In this document: positions 45,325-54,178 of the stretch, piece after piece
Layout of the letters: every line of letters starts with the position of its first letter
How positions within the stretch are numbered: position 1 is the stretch's first letter
Source: Roseiarcus sp963820775
GTDB lineage: Bacteria > Pseudomonadota > Alphaproteobacteria > Rhizobiales > Beijerinckiaceae
Assembly (NCBI GenBank): GCA_963820775.1
Contig: CAWGBF010000015.1
Location: 992,001 to 1,056,000, forward strand
Length of the DNA stretch: 64,000 bases
Reading direction: 5' to 3'
Translations under genes and position numbers: made by a program
The notes under the pieces: generated by a model
Told to the model about the DNA's origin: nothing
Databases searched by the model: none
What the model saw: the letters and a program-made list of their open reading frames with translations, nothing else

Positions 45325-45443
45325 AGTTTAGCTTTCCTATACCACCGACGCAGAAAGAATGACTCCATTACGATGTACAAGCGCCTTATATATCCGCTGG
45401 AAGCGAGCGCAAGAGCCGCAAATAGAGGTAAAGGATTGGTAAA

Positions 45444-45698
45444 GTGACTGCGTCTTCTACAAATCTGGCTCCTTCTCGGGCCGATTTCGAGATTTCCTGG
45501 GCTAGCGCCATTGTGAAAGGAATTCTTAACCAATTGGCCAAGCGCGCGGGAGCGGCCGTCGATCGCAGCCGGCTGGCGGGGCTGCCGCTTCGCTACCTAG
45601 ACGATGTCGGCATGACGGTCGGCGAACGCGCGGAGATCCTCGGCTACGAGGCGCCGGCGCGCGATCCTTGGGCGCTCATTGCAATCGAGCGTCTGTAA
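45444..45698 (+). CDS. small protein, DUF1127-like tail
   Basis: An 84-residue protein starting at GTG 45444. The C-terminal half LPLRYLDDVGMTVGERAEIL recalls the DUF1127 (YjiS) motif of a short Arg-rich helix pair with a 'xxxDxGLTRxE'-like turn, but is not a full match. Divergent from the LysR gene with 119 bp between them, the usual place for a LysR target. Function unknown. Confidence 0.65.
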   Translation: MTASSTNLAPSRADFEISWASAIVKGILNQLAKRAGAAVDRSRLAGLPLRYLDDVGMTVGERAEILGYEAPARDPWALIAIERL

Positions 45699-45854
45699 CC
45701 TCGACACGCTCGCGCGAACAGCGTTCACACGCGAAGGCCCAGCCGAGACGCTCGAACAGTAGAAGCGACGGCTCTCATCGCAGCATTACGCTCAACTTGA
45801 CGCGCGCGGCACAGCATCGGAAAAGACGGCTCCCTTCGTTAAGCGGGAGACGAG

Positions 45855-46457
45855 ATGCAGCGTGTCACGCTGATCGACAACTATGACAGCTTCACGTTCA
45901 ACCTCGTCCACTATCTCGGCGAGCTGGGCGCGGAGGTGTCTGTGCGGCGCAACGACGAGATCACGGTCGCGGAAGCGCTCGCGGACAGACCAGACGCTAT
46001 CGTGCTCTCGCCCGGTCCTTGCACGCCGAACGAGGCGGGCGTCTGTCTCGACCTTGTCCGCGCAGCGAGCGAGACGACGCCGATGCTCGGGGTCTGTCTC
46101 GGTCATCAGGCGATCGGGCAGGCGTTCGGCGGCGAGGTCGTGCGCGCGCCGGCGCCCATGCACGGCAAGGTGTCGCGCATTTCCCACAATGCGCGCGGAC
46201 TCTTCCGTGGTCTGAACGGCCCCTTTTCTGCGACACGTTATCACTCGCTCATCATCGAGCGATCAAGCGCGCCCGCCGAACTCGAGATCAGCGCGGAGAA
46301 CGACGAGGGGCTCGTCATGAGCGTTCAGCACATTGATCGTCCGGCATTCGGGGTGCAGTTCCACCCGGAGAGCATCGCCAGCGAGCATGGCCGGCAAATC
46401 CTGCGCAATTTCCTCGACCTGGCCGACGCCTTTCATCAGCGCCAGCACGCATCCTGA
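45855..46457 (+). CDS. trpG: anthranilate synthase component II (glutamine amidotransferase)
   Basis: A 200-residue class I glutamine amidotransferase that supplies ammonia to TrpE (or PabB). Catalytic Cys81 is in MLGVCLGHQAIGQAF, with the oxyanion segment VLSPGPCTPNEAG before it and the His-Glu pair in GVQFHPESIASEHG near residue 170. First gene of trpG-trpD-trpC; trpE is not in the window. 15 bp separate it from trpD. Confidence 0.94.
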   Translation: MQRVTLIDNYDSFTFNLVHYLGELGAEVSVRRNDEITVAEALADRPDAIVLSPGPCTPNEAGVCLDLVRAASETTPMLGVCLGHQAIGQAFGGEVVRAPAPMHGKVSRISHNARGLFRGLNGPFSATRYHSLIIERSSAPAELEISAENDEGLVMSVQHIDRPAFGVQFHPESIASEHGRQILRNFLDLADAFHQRQHAS

Positions 46458-46472
46458 ACGCGAAATGAGGAC

Positions 46473-47486
46473 ATGGAATCGTTCAAGCCTCTGATCGCAA
46501 AAGTCGCCGCGGGGGCGACGCTCACGCGGACCGAGGCGGAAAGCGCCTTCGATTCGATGCTGTCGGGCGAAGTGACGCCTTCGCAAATGGGCGGGTTCCT
46601 CATGGCGCTGAGGGTGCGCGGGGAGACAGTCGACGAGATCACCGGCGCTGTCGCGGCGATGCGGGCGAAGATGCTCACGGTAAAAGCGCCACCGGAAGCG
46701 ATCGATATCGTCGGCACTGGCGGCGACGGTTCGGGCTCGCTCAATGTCTCGACGCTGGCCGCGATCATTACCGCCGCCTGCGGCGTGACGGTCGCCAAGC
46801 ACGGCAATCGCGCCGCCTCCTCGCGTTCGGGCGCCGCGGACACGCTCGCCGCGCTCGGCGTCAAGATTGGCCTTGCGCCCGACGGGGTCGAGCGCTGCAT
46901 TGATGAAGCCGGGATCGGCTTCATGATGGCGCCGGCGCATCATGCGTCGATGCGCCATGTCGGCCCGACGCGGGTCGAGCTCGGCACGCGCACGCTGTTC
47001 AACATTCTCGGGCCGCTCTCCAATCCGGCCGGGGTCAAGCGCCAGCTCGTCGGCGTCTTCTCCGCCGCCTGGCTCGAGCCGATCGCTGAAGTCCTGCGCA
47101 ACTTTGGCTCCGAGCGCGTTTGGGTGACGCACGGGCTCGACGGTCTCGACGAGATCACCACCACCGGGCCGACCAAAGTGGTCGAGCTCAAAGGCGGCGC
47201 GCTGCACGCCTTCGAACTGACGCCGGAAGCAGCCGGCCTGCCCCGCTCGGCGCCGGCGGCGCTCAAGGGCGGAGAGCCGGAGCAGAACGCCAGGGCGCTC
47301 AAGGATGTGCTTGACGGCGCCGAGGGCGCCTATCGCGACATCGGGCTCATAACCACGGGCGCGGCGCTTGTGATCGCCGGTAAAGCCAGCTCTATTAAGG
47401 AGGGAGTGGCCATGGGCGACGCGGCGATCCGCTCCGGCGCCGCGCGCCGCACGCTCGATCGATTGATCGCAGCGTCGAACGCTTGA
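46473..47486 (+). CDS. trpD: anthranilate phosphoribosyltransferase
   Basis: A 337-residue enzyme that joins anthranilate to PRPP. Signature GTGGDGSGSLNVSTLAAI near residue 75, KHGNRAASSRSGAADTLAAL near residue 110, and GPTRVELGTRTLFNILGPLS in the C-terminal half. Intact and of normal length. Its stop lies 14 bp before the preferred trpC ATG (or overlaps an alternative TTG start). Confidence 0.95.
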   Translation: MESFKPLIAKVAAGATLTRTEAESAFDSMLSGEVTPSQMGGFLMALRVRGETVDEITGAVAAMRAKMLTVKAPPEAIDIVGTGGDGSGSLNVSTLAAIITAACGVTVAKHGNRAASSRSGAADTLAALGVKIGLAPDGVERCIDEAGIGFMMAPAHHASMRHVGPTRVELGTRTLFNILGPLSNPAGVKRQLVGVFSAAWLEPIAEVLRNFGSERVWVTHGLDGLDEITTTGPTKVVELKGGALHAFELTPEAAGLPRSAPAALKGGEPEQNARALKDVLDGAEGAYRDIGLITTGAALVIAGKASSIKEGVAMGDAAIRSGAARRTLDRLIAASNA

Positions 47487-47500
47487 CCGTCGGAACGCCG

Positions 47501-48295
47501 ATGACCGACATCCTGAAAAAGATCGAAAGTTATAAGCGGCGGGAAATCGCCGACGCCAAGGTCAGGGTGCCGCGCGCCACCTTGGAGCGCGAGATCGACG
47601 GCCAGTCTCCGCCGCGCGGCTTCATCAAGGCGCTGCAAAGAGCGATCGACGAGGGGCGGTTCGGCCTCATCGCCGAGATCAAGAAGGCGAGCCCCTCGAA
47701 AGGGCTCATACGCGAGGATTTCGAGCCGGCCTCCCTCGCCAAGGCCTATCAGGCGGGCGGCGCATCCTGCCTCTCCGTGCTGACCGACGGGCCTTCGTTC
47801 CAAGGCTCACCCGACCAGCTGATGAAAGCGCGCAAGGCCACAACGCTTCCCATTTTGCGCAAGGATTTTCTCTTCGACGCCTATCAGGTGCTGGAGGCGC
47901 GCGCCTGGGGCGCCGACTGCATCCTCATCATCATGGCCGCGGTCGACGACGACCTCGCCAAGACCCTCAACAAGGCCGCGCATGATCTCGGCCTCGACGT
48001 GCTGATCGAGACGCATGACGAAAACGAGCTCAAACGCGCGCTTGCTCTCGAGGGCCGCCTGATTGGCGTCAACAACCGCAACCTCCGCACTTTCGAGACG
48101 TCGCTCGAAGTGTGTGAACGCCTTCTGCCCTCAATCCCGGCAGGCAAGATCGTGGTCGCCGAAAGCGGCATTTCCGACCACGCAGACTGCAAGCGGCTGG
48201 CCAAGGCCGGGGTGGAAGCGTTTTTGGTCGGGGAAGCGCTGATGCGCCACAAGGACGTCGCCGCGGCGACGCGTACCCTGCTGACGGGAATTTAA
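47501..48295 (+). CDS. trpC: indole-3-glycerol phosphate synthase
   Basis: A 264-residue TIM barrel closing the indole ring. Markers are FGLIAEIKKASPSKGLIRED, LSVLTDGPSFQGS, LRKDFLFDAYQVLEARAWGA, GVNNRNLRTFETSLEV and KIVVAESGISDHADCK. ATG 47501 is chosen over an upstream in-frame TTG. Last gene of the trpGDC operon. Confidence 0.95.
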   Translation: MTDILKKIESYKRREIADAKVRVPRATLEREIDGQSPPRGFIKALQRAIDEGRFGLIAEIKKASPSKGLIREDFEPASLAKAYQAGGASCLSVLTDGPSFQGSPDQLMKARKATTLPILRKDFLFDAYQVLEARAWGADCILIIMAAVDDDLAKTLNKAAHDLGLDVLIETHDENELKRALALEGRLIGVNNRNLRTFETSLEVCERLLPSIPAGKIVVAESGISDHADCKRLAKAGVEAFLVGEALMRHKDVAAATRTLLTGI

Positions 48296-48301
48296 GGTCA
48301 C

Positions 48302-48571
48302 TCAGGTCGCCGAGCCGCGGCTTCCAGGCGCTTTGCGCCTTTGGTCGGCGTAGGGAGGGACATCGACCAATGTTCCAACCAACCGCAAGAGAGCCTGCTG
48401 CTCAGGCCCCGTCCCTTCTCTCAGGAAGGCGCCGACTTCAATGTGCGCCAAACGGCCGCCCGAAGGCGCGTTGGGTTGATGGATAATGAAGGCGTGCCCG
48501 TTCGCGGGCTCCCGGCCGAGGAACCAGGTATCGCCGTTTGGGCTGCGGTATAGCTCTCGTCGATCTGGCAT
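48302..48571 (-). CDS. conserved small hypothetical protein
   Basis: An 89-residue protein starting MPDRRELYRSPNGDTWFLGR, continuing IIHQPNAPSGGRLAHIEVGA and LREGTGPEQQALLRLVGTLV. I recall similar short proteins in Rhizobiales but no named domain or function. The start at 48571 is preferred because the 28 codons upstream look like intergenic sequence. Convergent with trpC, 6 bp apart. Confidence 0.7.
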   Translation of the reverse strand: MPDRRELYRSPNGDTWFLGREPANGHAFIIHQPNAPSGGRLAHIEVGAFLREGTGPEQQALLRLVGTLVDVPPYADQRRKAPGSRGSAT

Positions 48572-48801
48572 GCCGGGCTCCCCATGCTTGCCGCTTGGCA
48601 TAGCATGAGTTAGGGGTCGCCTGCGACGCGCGGCCGCACCATCTCTCGAATTCAAACTGAGACACGACGCGGCGCCTATCCCGTTCCCCTCTCTCAGGCG
48701 CGCTCGGCCCTCTCAGGCGCCAAGTGCGCCGCGGAAGCGAGGGTTCTATTTTCGTTCTCCCCTGCCCGTGGTAGCCTGAACAGGGCGCGATTCGTCAAAG
48801 T

Positions 48802-50844
48802 GTGACCGACAACATGAATGATCTTTTCGGCGCGGCAGCGCCTCGACGCGGCAAACCCGCGCCGCTCAATGGCAAGCCTGGCGTGCGCAACGGAACGCCA
48901 GACGAAGCGAACTACACCGCCGCCTCGATCGAAGTGCTCGAGGGGCTGGAGCCTGTCCGCCGGCGGCCAGGCATGTATGTGGGCGGAACCGATTCGAACG
49001 CGCTGCATCATCTGTTTGCCGAGGTCATCGACAATTCGATGGATGAAGCCGTCGCCGGCCACGCGACTTTCATCGAAGTCTCACTGGAAGACAGCGGCTA
49101 TTTGAGCGTGATCGACAACGGCCGAGGCATGCCGGTCGATCCGCACCCGAAATTTCCAAAAAAATCAGCGCTCGAAGTCATCATGACGATGCTGCACGCC
49201 GGCGGCAAATTCGACAGCGGCGCTTATGAGACGTCCGGCGGACTCCACGGCGTCGGCGTCTCGGTGGTGAACGCGCTGTCCGAAAAACTCGAGGTCGAGG
49301 TCGCCCGCGGGCAGACGCTCTATCGGCAGACGTTCGCGCGCGGCAAGCCGACGAGCGGGCTTACGATTGTAGGCAAGACGTTGAACCGTCGCGGCACCAA
49401 GGTGCGCTTCTTGCCCGATCCACAGATCTTCGGCGCTCAGGCGCGCTTCGATCCCGCGCGGGTGTTCAAGATGGCGCGCTCGAAGGCCTATCTGTTCGGG
49501 GGCGTCGAGATCCGATGGCGCTGCGCCCCCGCCCTCATCAGCGACGGCTCGAAAGTCCCAGCCGAAGCCACGTTTCACTTCCCGGGGGGCTTAAGAGACT
49601 ATCTCGCCGCCGACATCGAGGGCGAGGCGCTCGTCGCCGATCAGGTCTTCACCGGCCGGGTCGAGAAGGCGGGCAAGCATGGCTCGGTTGAATGGGCGAT
49701 CGCCTGGCTCGCAGGCGCCGACGGCTTCGTTCACTCTTATTGCAACACCATCCCGACCCCGGACGGGGGTGCCCATGAGGCGGGTCTCCGCACCGCTTTG
49801 CTGCGCGGGCTCAAGGATCATGCCGACCGCATCGGCCAAAGCAAACGCGCAGCCGCGCTGACCAGCGACGACGTTATGGTCAGTTGCGCAGCGCTGATCT
49901 CCGTCTTCATTCGCGAGCCCGAATTCCAAGGACAGAACAAAGGCCGTTTGCAAACGGCCGAAGCCGCGCGATTGGTCGATGGCGTGGTTCGCGACGCCTT
50001 CGATCATTGGCTGGCGGCCGCGCCGAGCCAGGCGGCCAAGCTTCTCGACTGGGGAATCGAGCGCGCTGAGGAGCGCCTTCGCCGCCGGATGGAGAAAGAG
50101 GTCGCCCGCAAGACCGCCGTGCGCAAACTCCGGCTGCCAGGCAAGTTGGCCGATTGCACGAACTCGTCGGCGCAAGGCTCTGAATTGTTTATTGTCGAGG
50201 GCGATTCAGCGGGCGGTTCGGCCAAGCAGGCGCGCGATCGCGCGTCGCAGGCCGTGTTGCCTTTACGGGGTAAGATCCTCAATGTCGCGTCAGCCGCGCG
50301 CGACAAGCTTGCGCAAAATCAGCAGCTCTCCGATCTGATGCAGGCGCTCGGCGCCAGCGCTGGCGCCCACTACCGTTCCTCCGATCTTCGCTACGACAAG
50401 ATCATCATCATGACCGACGCGGACGTCGACGGCGCTCATATCGCCTCGCTCCTGATCACCTTCTTCTACCGGCAAACGCCGAAACTGATCGAGGAAGGGC
50501 ACCTCTATCTCGCCGTTCCGCCGCTTTACCGTCTGACTCAGGGCGCGCGCTCCCTCTACGCGCGCGATGACGCCCAGAAAGAGGAATTGATGAAGTCGGG
50601 GTTCACCGGCCGTGGCGCGATCGAGGTCAGCCGGTTCAAAGGTCTGGGCGAAATGCCGATGCGCGATTTGCGCGACACCACGATGGACCCGGCCAAACGC
50701 GCCCTGCTGCGTGTCGCCATCATCGCAGAAGAGTGTGTTGCGACGGCAGAGGCGGTCGAGCGGCTGATGGGCTCCAAGCCCGAGGCGCGATTCGCCTTCA
50801 TTCAGGAGCGCGCGCCGAAGTCGCTGGAGCTCGTCGATCTCTAA
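48802..50844 (+). CDS. parE: DNA topoisomerase IV subunit B
   Basis: A 680-residue type IIA topoisomerase ATPase subunit that with ParC decatenates chromosomes. GHKL ATPase: EVIDNSMDEAVAGHA, DNGRGMPVDPHPKFPKKSAL, and the lid SGGLHGVGVSVVNALSEKL. TOPRIM: FIVEGDSAGGSAKQARDRA and MTDADVDGAHIASLLITFF. The C-terminal SRFKGLGEMPMRDLRDTTMD is typical. The PKFPKKSALEVI form points to ParE rather than GyrB. Starts at GTG 48802 or ATG 48814. Single-gene unit. Confidence 0.95.
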   Translation: MTDNMNDLFGAAAPRRGKPAPLNGKPGVRNGTPDEANYTAASIEVLEGLEPVRRRPGMYVGGTDSNALHHLFAEVIDNSMDEAVAGHATFIEVSLEDSGYLSVIDNGRGMPVDPHPKFPKKSALEVIMTMLHAGGKFDSGAYETSGGLHGVGVSVVNALSEKLEVEVARGQTLYRQTFARGKPTSGLTIVGKTLNRRGTKVRFLPDPQIFGAQARFDPARVFKMARSKAYLFGGVEIRWRCAPALISDGSKVPAEATFHFPGGLRDYLAADIEGEALVADQVFTGRVEKAGKHGSVEWAIAWLAGADGFVHSYCNTIPTPDGGAHEAGLRTALLRGLKDHADRIGQSKRAAALTSDDVMVSCAALISVFIREPEFQGQNKGRLQTAEAARLVDGVVRDAFDHWLAAAPSQAAKLLDWGIERAEERLRRRMEKEVARKTAVRKLRLPGKLADCTNSSAQGSELFIVEGDSAGGSAKQARDRASQAVLPLRGKILNVASAARDKLAQNQQLSDLMQALGASAGAHYRSSDLRYDKIIIMTDADVDGAHIASLLITFFYRQTPKLIEEGHLYLAVPPLYRLTQGARSLYARDDAQKEELMKSGFTGRGAIEVSRFKGLGEMPMRDLRDTTMDPAKRALLRVAIIAEECVATAEAVERLMGSKPEARFAFIQERAPKSLELVDL

Positions 50845-51393
50845 CGACCGACGCTTCCATTCCTCGTCTCGTCCCGGCGCGGCTCCAGGGCGCCTTGCAC
50901 CCGCAGTAGGAGAGCCACGGATCAGGCTCTACTAGAGGTTGGCCTTTTGACGCAATTTGAGACAATCGGACCTAAAATAAATCACTCAACACAGCGGTTT
51001 AAATGAACAAATAGTTTATTGCGCCCACTTGGACCATCTGGCGATGACGATAAAAATGCGCTAGTCTAAGCTTGCAAGGTCCGTGTACGTTTTGCGACCG
51101 GCCTAGCGGGTATTCGATGATGCGCGCGCTATATTTTATTTGTATGCCGGCGGCGAAGCGCACTTCGCCTCCCGAAGCGCGCAAGCGCGCGGGACAATCC
51201 CCCGAGTTCCTTCTGCCATGTGCGGAGTCCTGCCTTTGAGTGGGTCGACAGACACTTCGGGGATTGCGTGTCCAATCGACGAGGTCTTTTCAGACGGAAA
51301 GTCGGAACGGAGTTTCGCTGAAATCCAGCGGATCACAAGGGGCCGCAATGCGCGCCTATCGATTAAGGTTTTGGGTGAGGACTTGGGACTAAC
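50845..51393. other. 549-bp region between parE and the cold-shock gene
   Basis: The first 250 bp are AT-richer than the window average (for example AAAATAAATCACTCAAC near 50972 and TATTTTATTTGTATG near 51128). A frame of 85 codons from 51140 ends in an ATGA overlap with the cold-shock ATG, but its sequence is low-confidence. Cold-shock genes often have long leaders that fold with temperature, so a long 5' leader is plausible; no defined riboswitch was seen. Confidence 0.45.
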
Positions 51394-52062
51394 ATGAGCA
51401 AGGGTAAGGACTTTAGGGCGCCTCGCAAGCGCGGGTTCGACGACGATGGGCCGATGCCCTATGAATCGAGGCCTCGTCCGGGACGAAGCTTCGGCGGCGG
51501 TCCGGACGCAGGGGGTTTTGGCGGACCGCCCATGGGGGGAGGCGCCGCGCCGGTGGACTCCGGGGCGCCGCCAGTCGATGCGGTCGTCAAATGGTTCAAG
51601 GCGGACAAGGGTTACGGATTCGTTGAGTTGGCGGGCGGCGCGGGCGACGCGTTTCTGCACGCTAACGCCCTGCATGCCGCAGGTCACGACACCGTCCCTG
51701 CGGGCGCCAAATTGCGCGTCCAGGTCGGCGCAGGCGCCAAGGGAGCGCAAGTGACGCGCGTGCTTGAAGTCGACGCCGCCGGCGTTGTTGAGCGGCCACA
51801 AAGGCCCTCAAGCGACGGAGTTCGGCCACGACGGGTTGCGCCTGATCCGTCGACCGCTGTCTCGGTCGTCGGAAAGGTGAAGTGGTTCGACGACGCCAAA
51901 GGCTTTGGCTTCGTCGCCAGCGATGACGGCGGCAAAGATGTGTTCGTCCATATCTCAGTCCTCGGCCCGGCCGGCATTTCGCATTTGGCCGAAGGCCAGC
52001 AAGTGACGATGAGAGTGGTGGATACGCCGAAGGGACGCGAAGCCATTTCGCTATCGCTTTAA
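51394..52062 (+). CDS. double cold-shock-domain protein
   Basis: A 222-residue protein with a Gly/Pro/Arg-rich N-terminal tail and two CSDs. CSD1 (about residues 66-128) has VKWFKADKGYGFVELAGGAG and DAFLHANAL; CSD2 (about 155-220) has VKWFDDAKGFGFVASDDGGK and DVFVHISVL. The RNP1-like KGFGF aromatic residues are present, so it should bind single-stranded RNA/DNA as a chaperone. CSD1 ends FLHA rather than FVHI, a common variation. Two-CSD proteins of this type are typical of alphaproteobacteria. Confidence 0.9.
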   Translation: MSKGKDFRAPRKRGFDDDGPMPYESRPRPGRSFGGGPDAGGFGGPPMGGGAAPVDSGAPPVDAVVKWFKADKGYGFVELAGGAGDAFLHANALHAAGHDTVPAGAKLRVQVGAGAKGAQVTRVLEVDAAGVVERPQRPSSDGVRPRRVAPDPSTAVSVVGKVKWFDDAKGFGFVASDDGGKDVFVHISVLGPAGISHLAEGQQVTMRVVDTPKGREAISLSL

Positions 52063-52103
52063 GCCGTTCGCGCGTAGCCTACCAAGAGCGCGATGCGCCC
52101 ACG

Positions 52104-52197
52104 CCCCTCATTCTGAGGCGCCCCGCGCGAGCGGGGGTCCCCGCGCCCGCTGGAGCGTCCTTCGAGGCCGCTTCGCGGCGCCTTGAGGCACGAGGTC
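52104..52197. repeat. dispersed palindromic repeat (type A)
   Basis: CCCCTCATTCTGAGGCGCCC opens and GCGTCCTTCGAGGCCGC with CGCCTTGAGGCACGAGG closes a repeat related to 36098-36235. It separates the cold-shock gene from mazG. Confidence 0.6.
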
Positions 52198-52253
52198 CGA
52201 GGGCGGCAATCAACTCCTTCCCCATTGCAGCCTGCTTTAGACTGGTAGCCGTT

Positions 52254-53132
52254 ATGCAACCCTCCAGGGACATTCGTCGCCTGATCGACATCATGACTGC
52301 GCTGCGCGATCCGATCGGCGGCTGCCCGTGGGACGTCCAACAGACCTTCGCTTCGATCGCGCCATTCACCATCGAAGAGGCTTACGAGGTCGCTGACGCG
52401 ATCGAGCGCGGCGCAAGCGAAGACCTGCGCGAGGAACTGGGCGACCTTCTGTTGCAGGTCGTCTTTCATGCGCGCATGGCGGAGGAGGCGGGCCTGTTTG
52501 ATTTCGGCGGCGTGGTCGAGGCCATCACCGCCAAGCTCGTGCGCCGCCATCCCCATGTCTTCGGTGACGCCGGGGCGCTCAGTTCCGCCGAAGTGAAGGC
52601 GCTGTGGGGACGCATCAAGGCCGAAGAGAAGCAGGCAAAACTCGCGGCGGGAGCGAGGAACGGAGGGGCGCCGGAGACAAAATCCAGCACGCTCGACGGA
52701 GTCCCGCTGGCGGCGCCGGCGCTCTCTCGCGCCCTGAAGCTTCAGGAGAAAGCCGGCAAAGTCGGCTTCGACTGGAACGATGTTCGCGCGGTTCTGGAGA
52801 AGATCAGGGAGGAGATCATCGAGGTTGAAGCGGAGATCGCCGAGGGTTCGGCGCTGGCGCTGTCGAACGAGGTGGGCGACCTGCTCTTTGCGGCCGTGAA
52901 CCTCGCTCGACACCTCAAGGTCGATCCTGAGGCCGCCTTGCGCAGCGCCAACGCCAAATTCGAGCGGCGCTTCGCCCATATCGAGCATCGCTTAGCCGAA
53001 GGCGGCCAAACCCCCGAAAGCGCCAGCCTCGACGAAATGGAGCGGCTTTGGCTCGAGGCGAAGGTCCGAGAACGACTGACGGGAGACGCCGGGGGATTAT
53101 CTGGCGCAGGCGACTGGCCTCTAAAGAGATAA
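52254..53132 (+). CDS. mazG: nucleoside triphosphate pyrophosphohydrolase MazG
   Basis: A 292-residue MazG with two all-alpha NTP pyrophosphatase repeats. The N-terminal one contains DPIGGCPWDVQQTFASIAPF and the metal-binding TIEEAYEVADAIERG with EELGDLLLQVVFHARMAEE; the second has KVGFDWNDVRAVLEKIREEI and NEVGDLLFAAVNLARHLKVD. It hydrolyses non-canonical or excess NTPs to NMP and PPi. A MazF toxin partner is absent, so this is the stand-alone housekeeping form. Length is slightly above the E. coli protein. Confidence 0.94.
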   Translation: MQPSRDIRRLIDIMTALRDPIGGCPWDVQQTFASIAPFTIEEAYEVADAIERGASEDLREELGDLLLQVVFHARMAEEAGLFDFGGVVEAITAKLVRRHPHVFGDAGALSSAEVKALWGRIKAEEKQAKLAAGARNGGAPETKSSTLDGVPLAAPALSRALKLQEKAGKVGFDWNDVRAVLEKIREEIIEVEAEIAEGSALALSNEVGDLLFAAVNLARHLKVDPEAALRSANAKFERRFAHIEHRLAEGGQTPESASLDEMERLWLEAKVRERLTGDAGGLSGAGDWPLKR

Positions 53133-53289
53133 CGCGTCGCTCTACGGCGTAGCGCTTCGTGGCATGACTTGTGTGAGCCCGCTCACTGCGGCTTCATTTC
53201 GCGCCGACTAAATTGAATGCGGGGTTTGAGCCCTCGCGTTTGTTCAACGGATTTGGAACAGGCGATTCGCTGCGCATTAGGAGAGAACT

Positions 53290-53496
53290 ATGCCTCCCAA
53301 GAAGATTGTCGCAACGCACGTCAAGGACATCGAATGGATCATCTCGTTGTGGTTTGCGATTCATGGCGGCGATCCCGCCCCGCACGAGGTTTTGACCGCC
53401 GCCGAAGTTGAAAGAGCAGCCGTCGGAATGATCCGCGCCGTTGCGGCTCATCTGCCTGCGCACCAGCAAAAAGCCGTTGTGGCGGCGCTCGGTTAG
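53290..53496 (+). CDS. small hypothetical protein with strong ribosome site and terminator
   Basis: A 68-residue protein (MPPKKIVATHVKDIEWIISL, ending HLPAHQQKAVVAALG). An AGGAGA site 6-8 bp before the ATG and an intrinsic terminator 22 bp after the stop argue for a real, single-gene unit. The sequence is helical and soluble, with no recognised domain. Unknown function. Confidence 0.7.
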   Translation: MPPKKIVATHVKDIEWIISLWFAIHGGDPAPHEVLTAAEVERAAVGMIRAVAAHLPAHQQKAVVAALG

Positions 53497-53517
53497 CCGC
53501 GCGCCTGCATAGCGCTT

Positions 53518-53550
53518 AGAGCGGAGGGGCGGTCGAGAGGCCGCTCTTTT
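53518..53550 (+). terminator. intrinsic terminator
   Basis: AGAGCGG (53518-53524) pairs perfectly with CCGCTCT (53541-53547), followed by TTT. It ends the small gene at 53290-53496. Confidence 0.8.
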
Positions 53551-53975
53551 GCTGTCTTAGGTGGTCAATGCAGCTTTCTACGAGCTGCGCTTGCCCGCCG
53601 GCCCAAGCGACGTTCTTGTTAGCTTGCATCTCTCAAAGCCGACGATTTTCGGGCACAAAATTGCTGCGCAAGTCTTGATGTGGGGCAGGCGCGAAACTTC
53701 CGCTTGGGATCACGAGCGGTCGGGCGTTGCGCAGTCGGAAGCGCCGCTCCCAGGCGAAGGCCGCCGCTCCAGGCGTCGGGGCCGGTTGATGGAATATATG
53801 AATTTTCGAATTCTTCGACATATTCTTGCGATTGGCAGAAATCTGGCCTATCATCAATTGCGATGACCAACTCGGCCGCCCGATCAAATCCATCTCCTGC
53901 GTCGCCGCCGGCGGTCGAGAGGCTGGGTGAGGCGCTTCGCGCGCAACCTGAGCGGGAGACAAGAGGGAAGCCTAA

Positions 53976-54118
53976 TTTTTTTATTTGAATCGCCCGTAAC
54001 CCATTGAAAAGTCCCAATTCAAAAAAATAAATGCTAGTAAACGCTAGCTATTTTACTAGCGTTTACTAGCGTTTACTAGCGTTTACTAGCGCTTACTGGC
54101 GTTTATTTGCGCTTGTTG
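53976..54118 (+). repeat. 10-bp-unit element, copy 2
   Basis: Same order as copy 1: seven T, ATTTGAATCG, TAACCC, TTGAAAAGTC, ATTC, AAAATAAA, an inverted unit (GTAAACGCTAGC), then tandem units at 54051 (TTTTACTAGC), 54061, 54071 and 54081 (each GTTTACTAGC), 54091 (GCTTACTGGC) and 54101 (GTTTATTTGC). Three units are identical, so copy number differs from copy 1. The inverted unit can pair with any tandem unit to form a strong hairpin. It lies downstream of hflX, between it and the small gene at 53290. Confidence 0.85.
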
Positions 54119-54178
54119 AACCGTGACTCGCGCGTTGGTTGTACTCGTAGCCAAGAAGGCCGGCTGATCGCGCCGGTG

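Noticed and set aside
45323..45340. ATAG-N10-CTAT as a defined LysR operator
   Set aside because: Overlaps the start codon and is too short to separate from chance; mentioned only in the LysR entry.
46263..47207. 314-codon frame antisense to trpG/trpD
   Set aside because: Overlaps two intact trp genes; composition of a shadow.
51140..51397. 85-codon frame before the cold-shock gene as a real protein
   Set aside because: Sequence shows no domain or conservation signal; reported only as part of the leader.
36577..54118. 10-bp-unit elements as a plasmid origin or CRISPR array
   Set aside because: No rep/initiator gene next to either; units have no spacers and are far shorter than CRISPR repeats; flanking genes are housekeeping.
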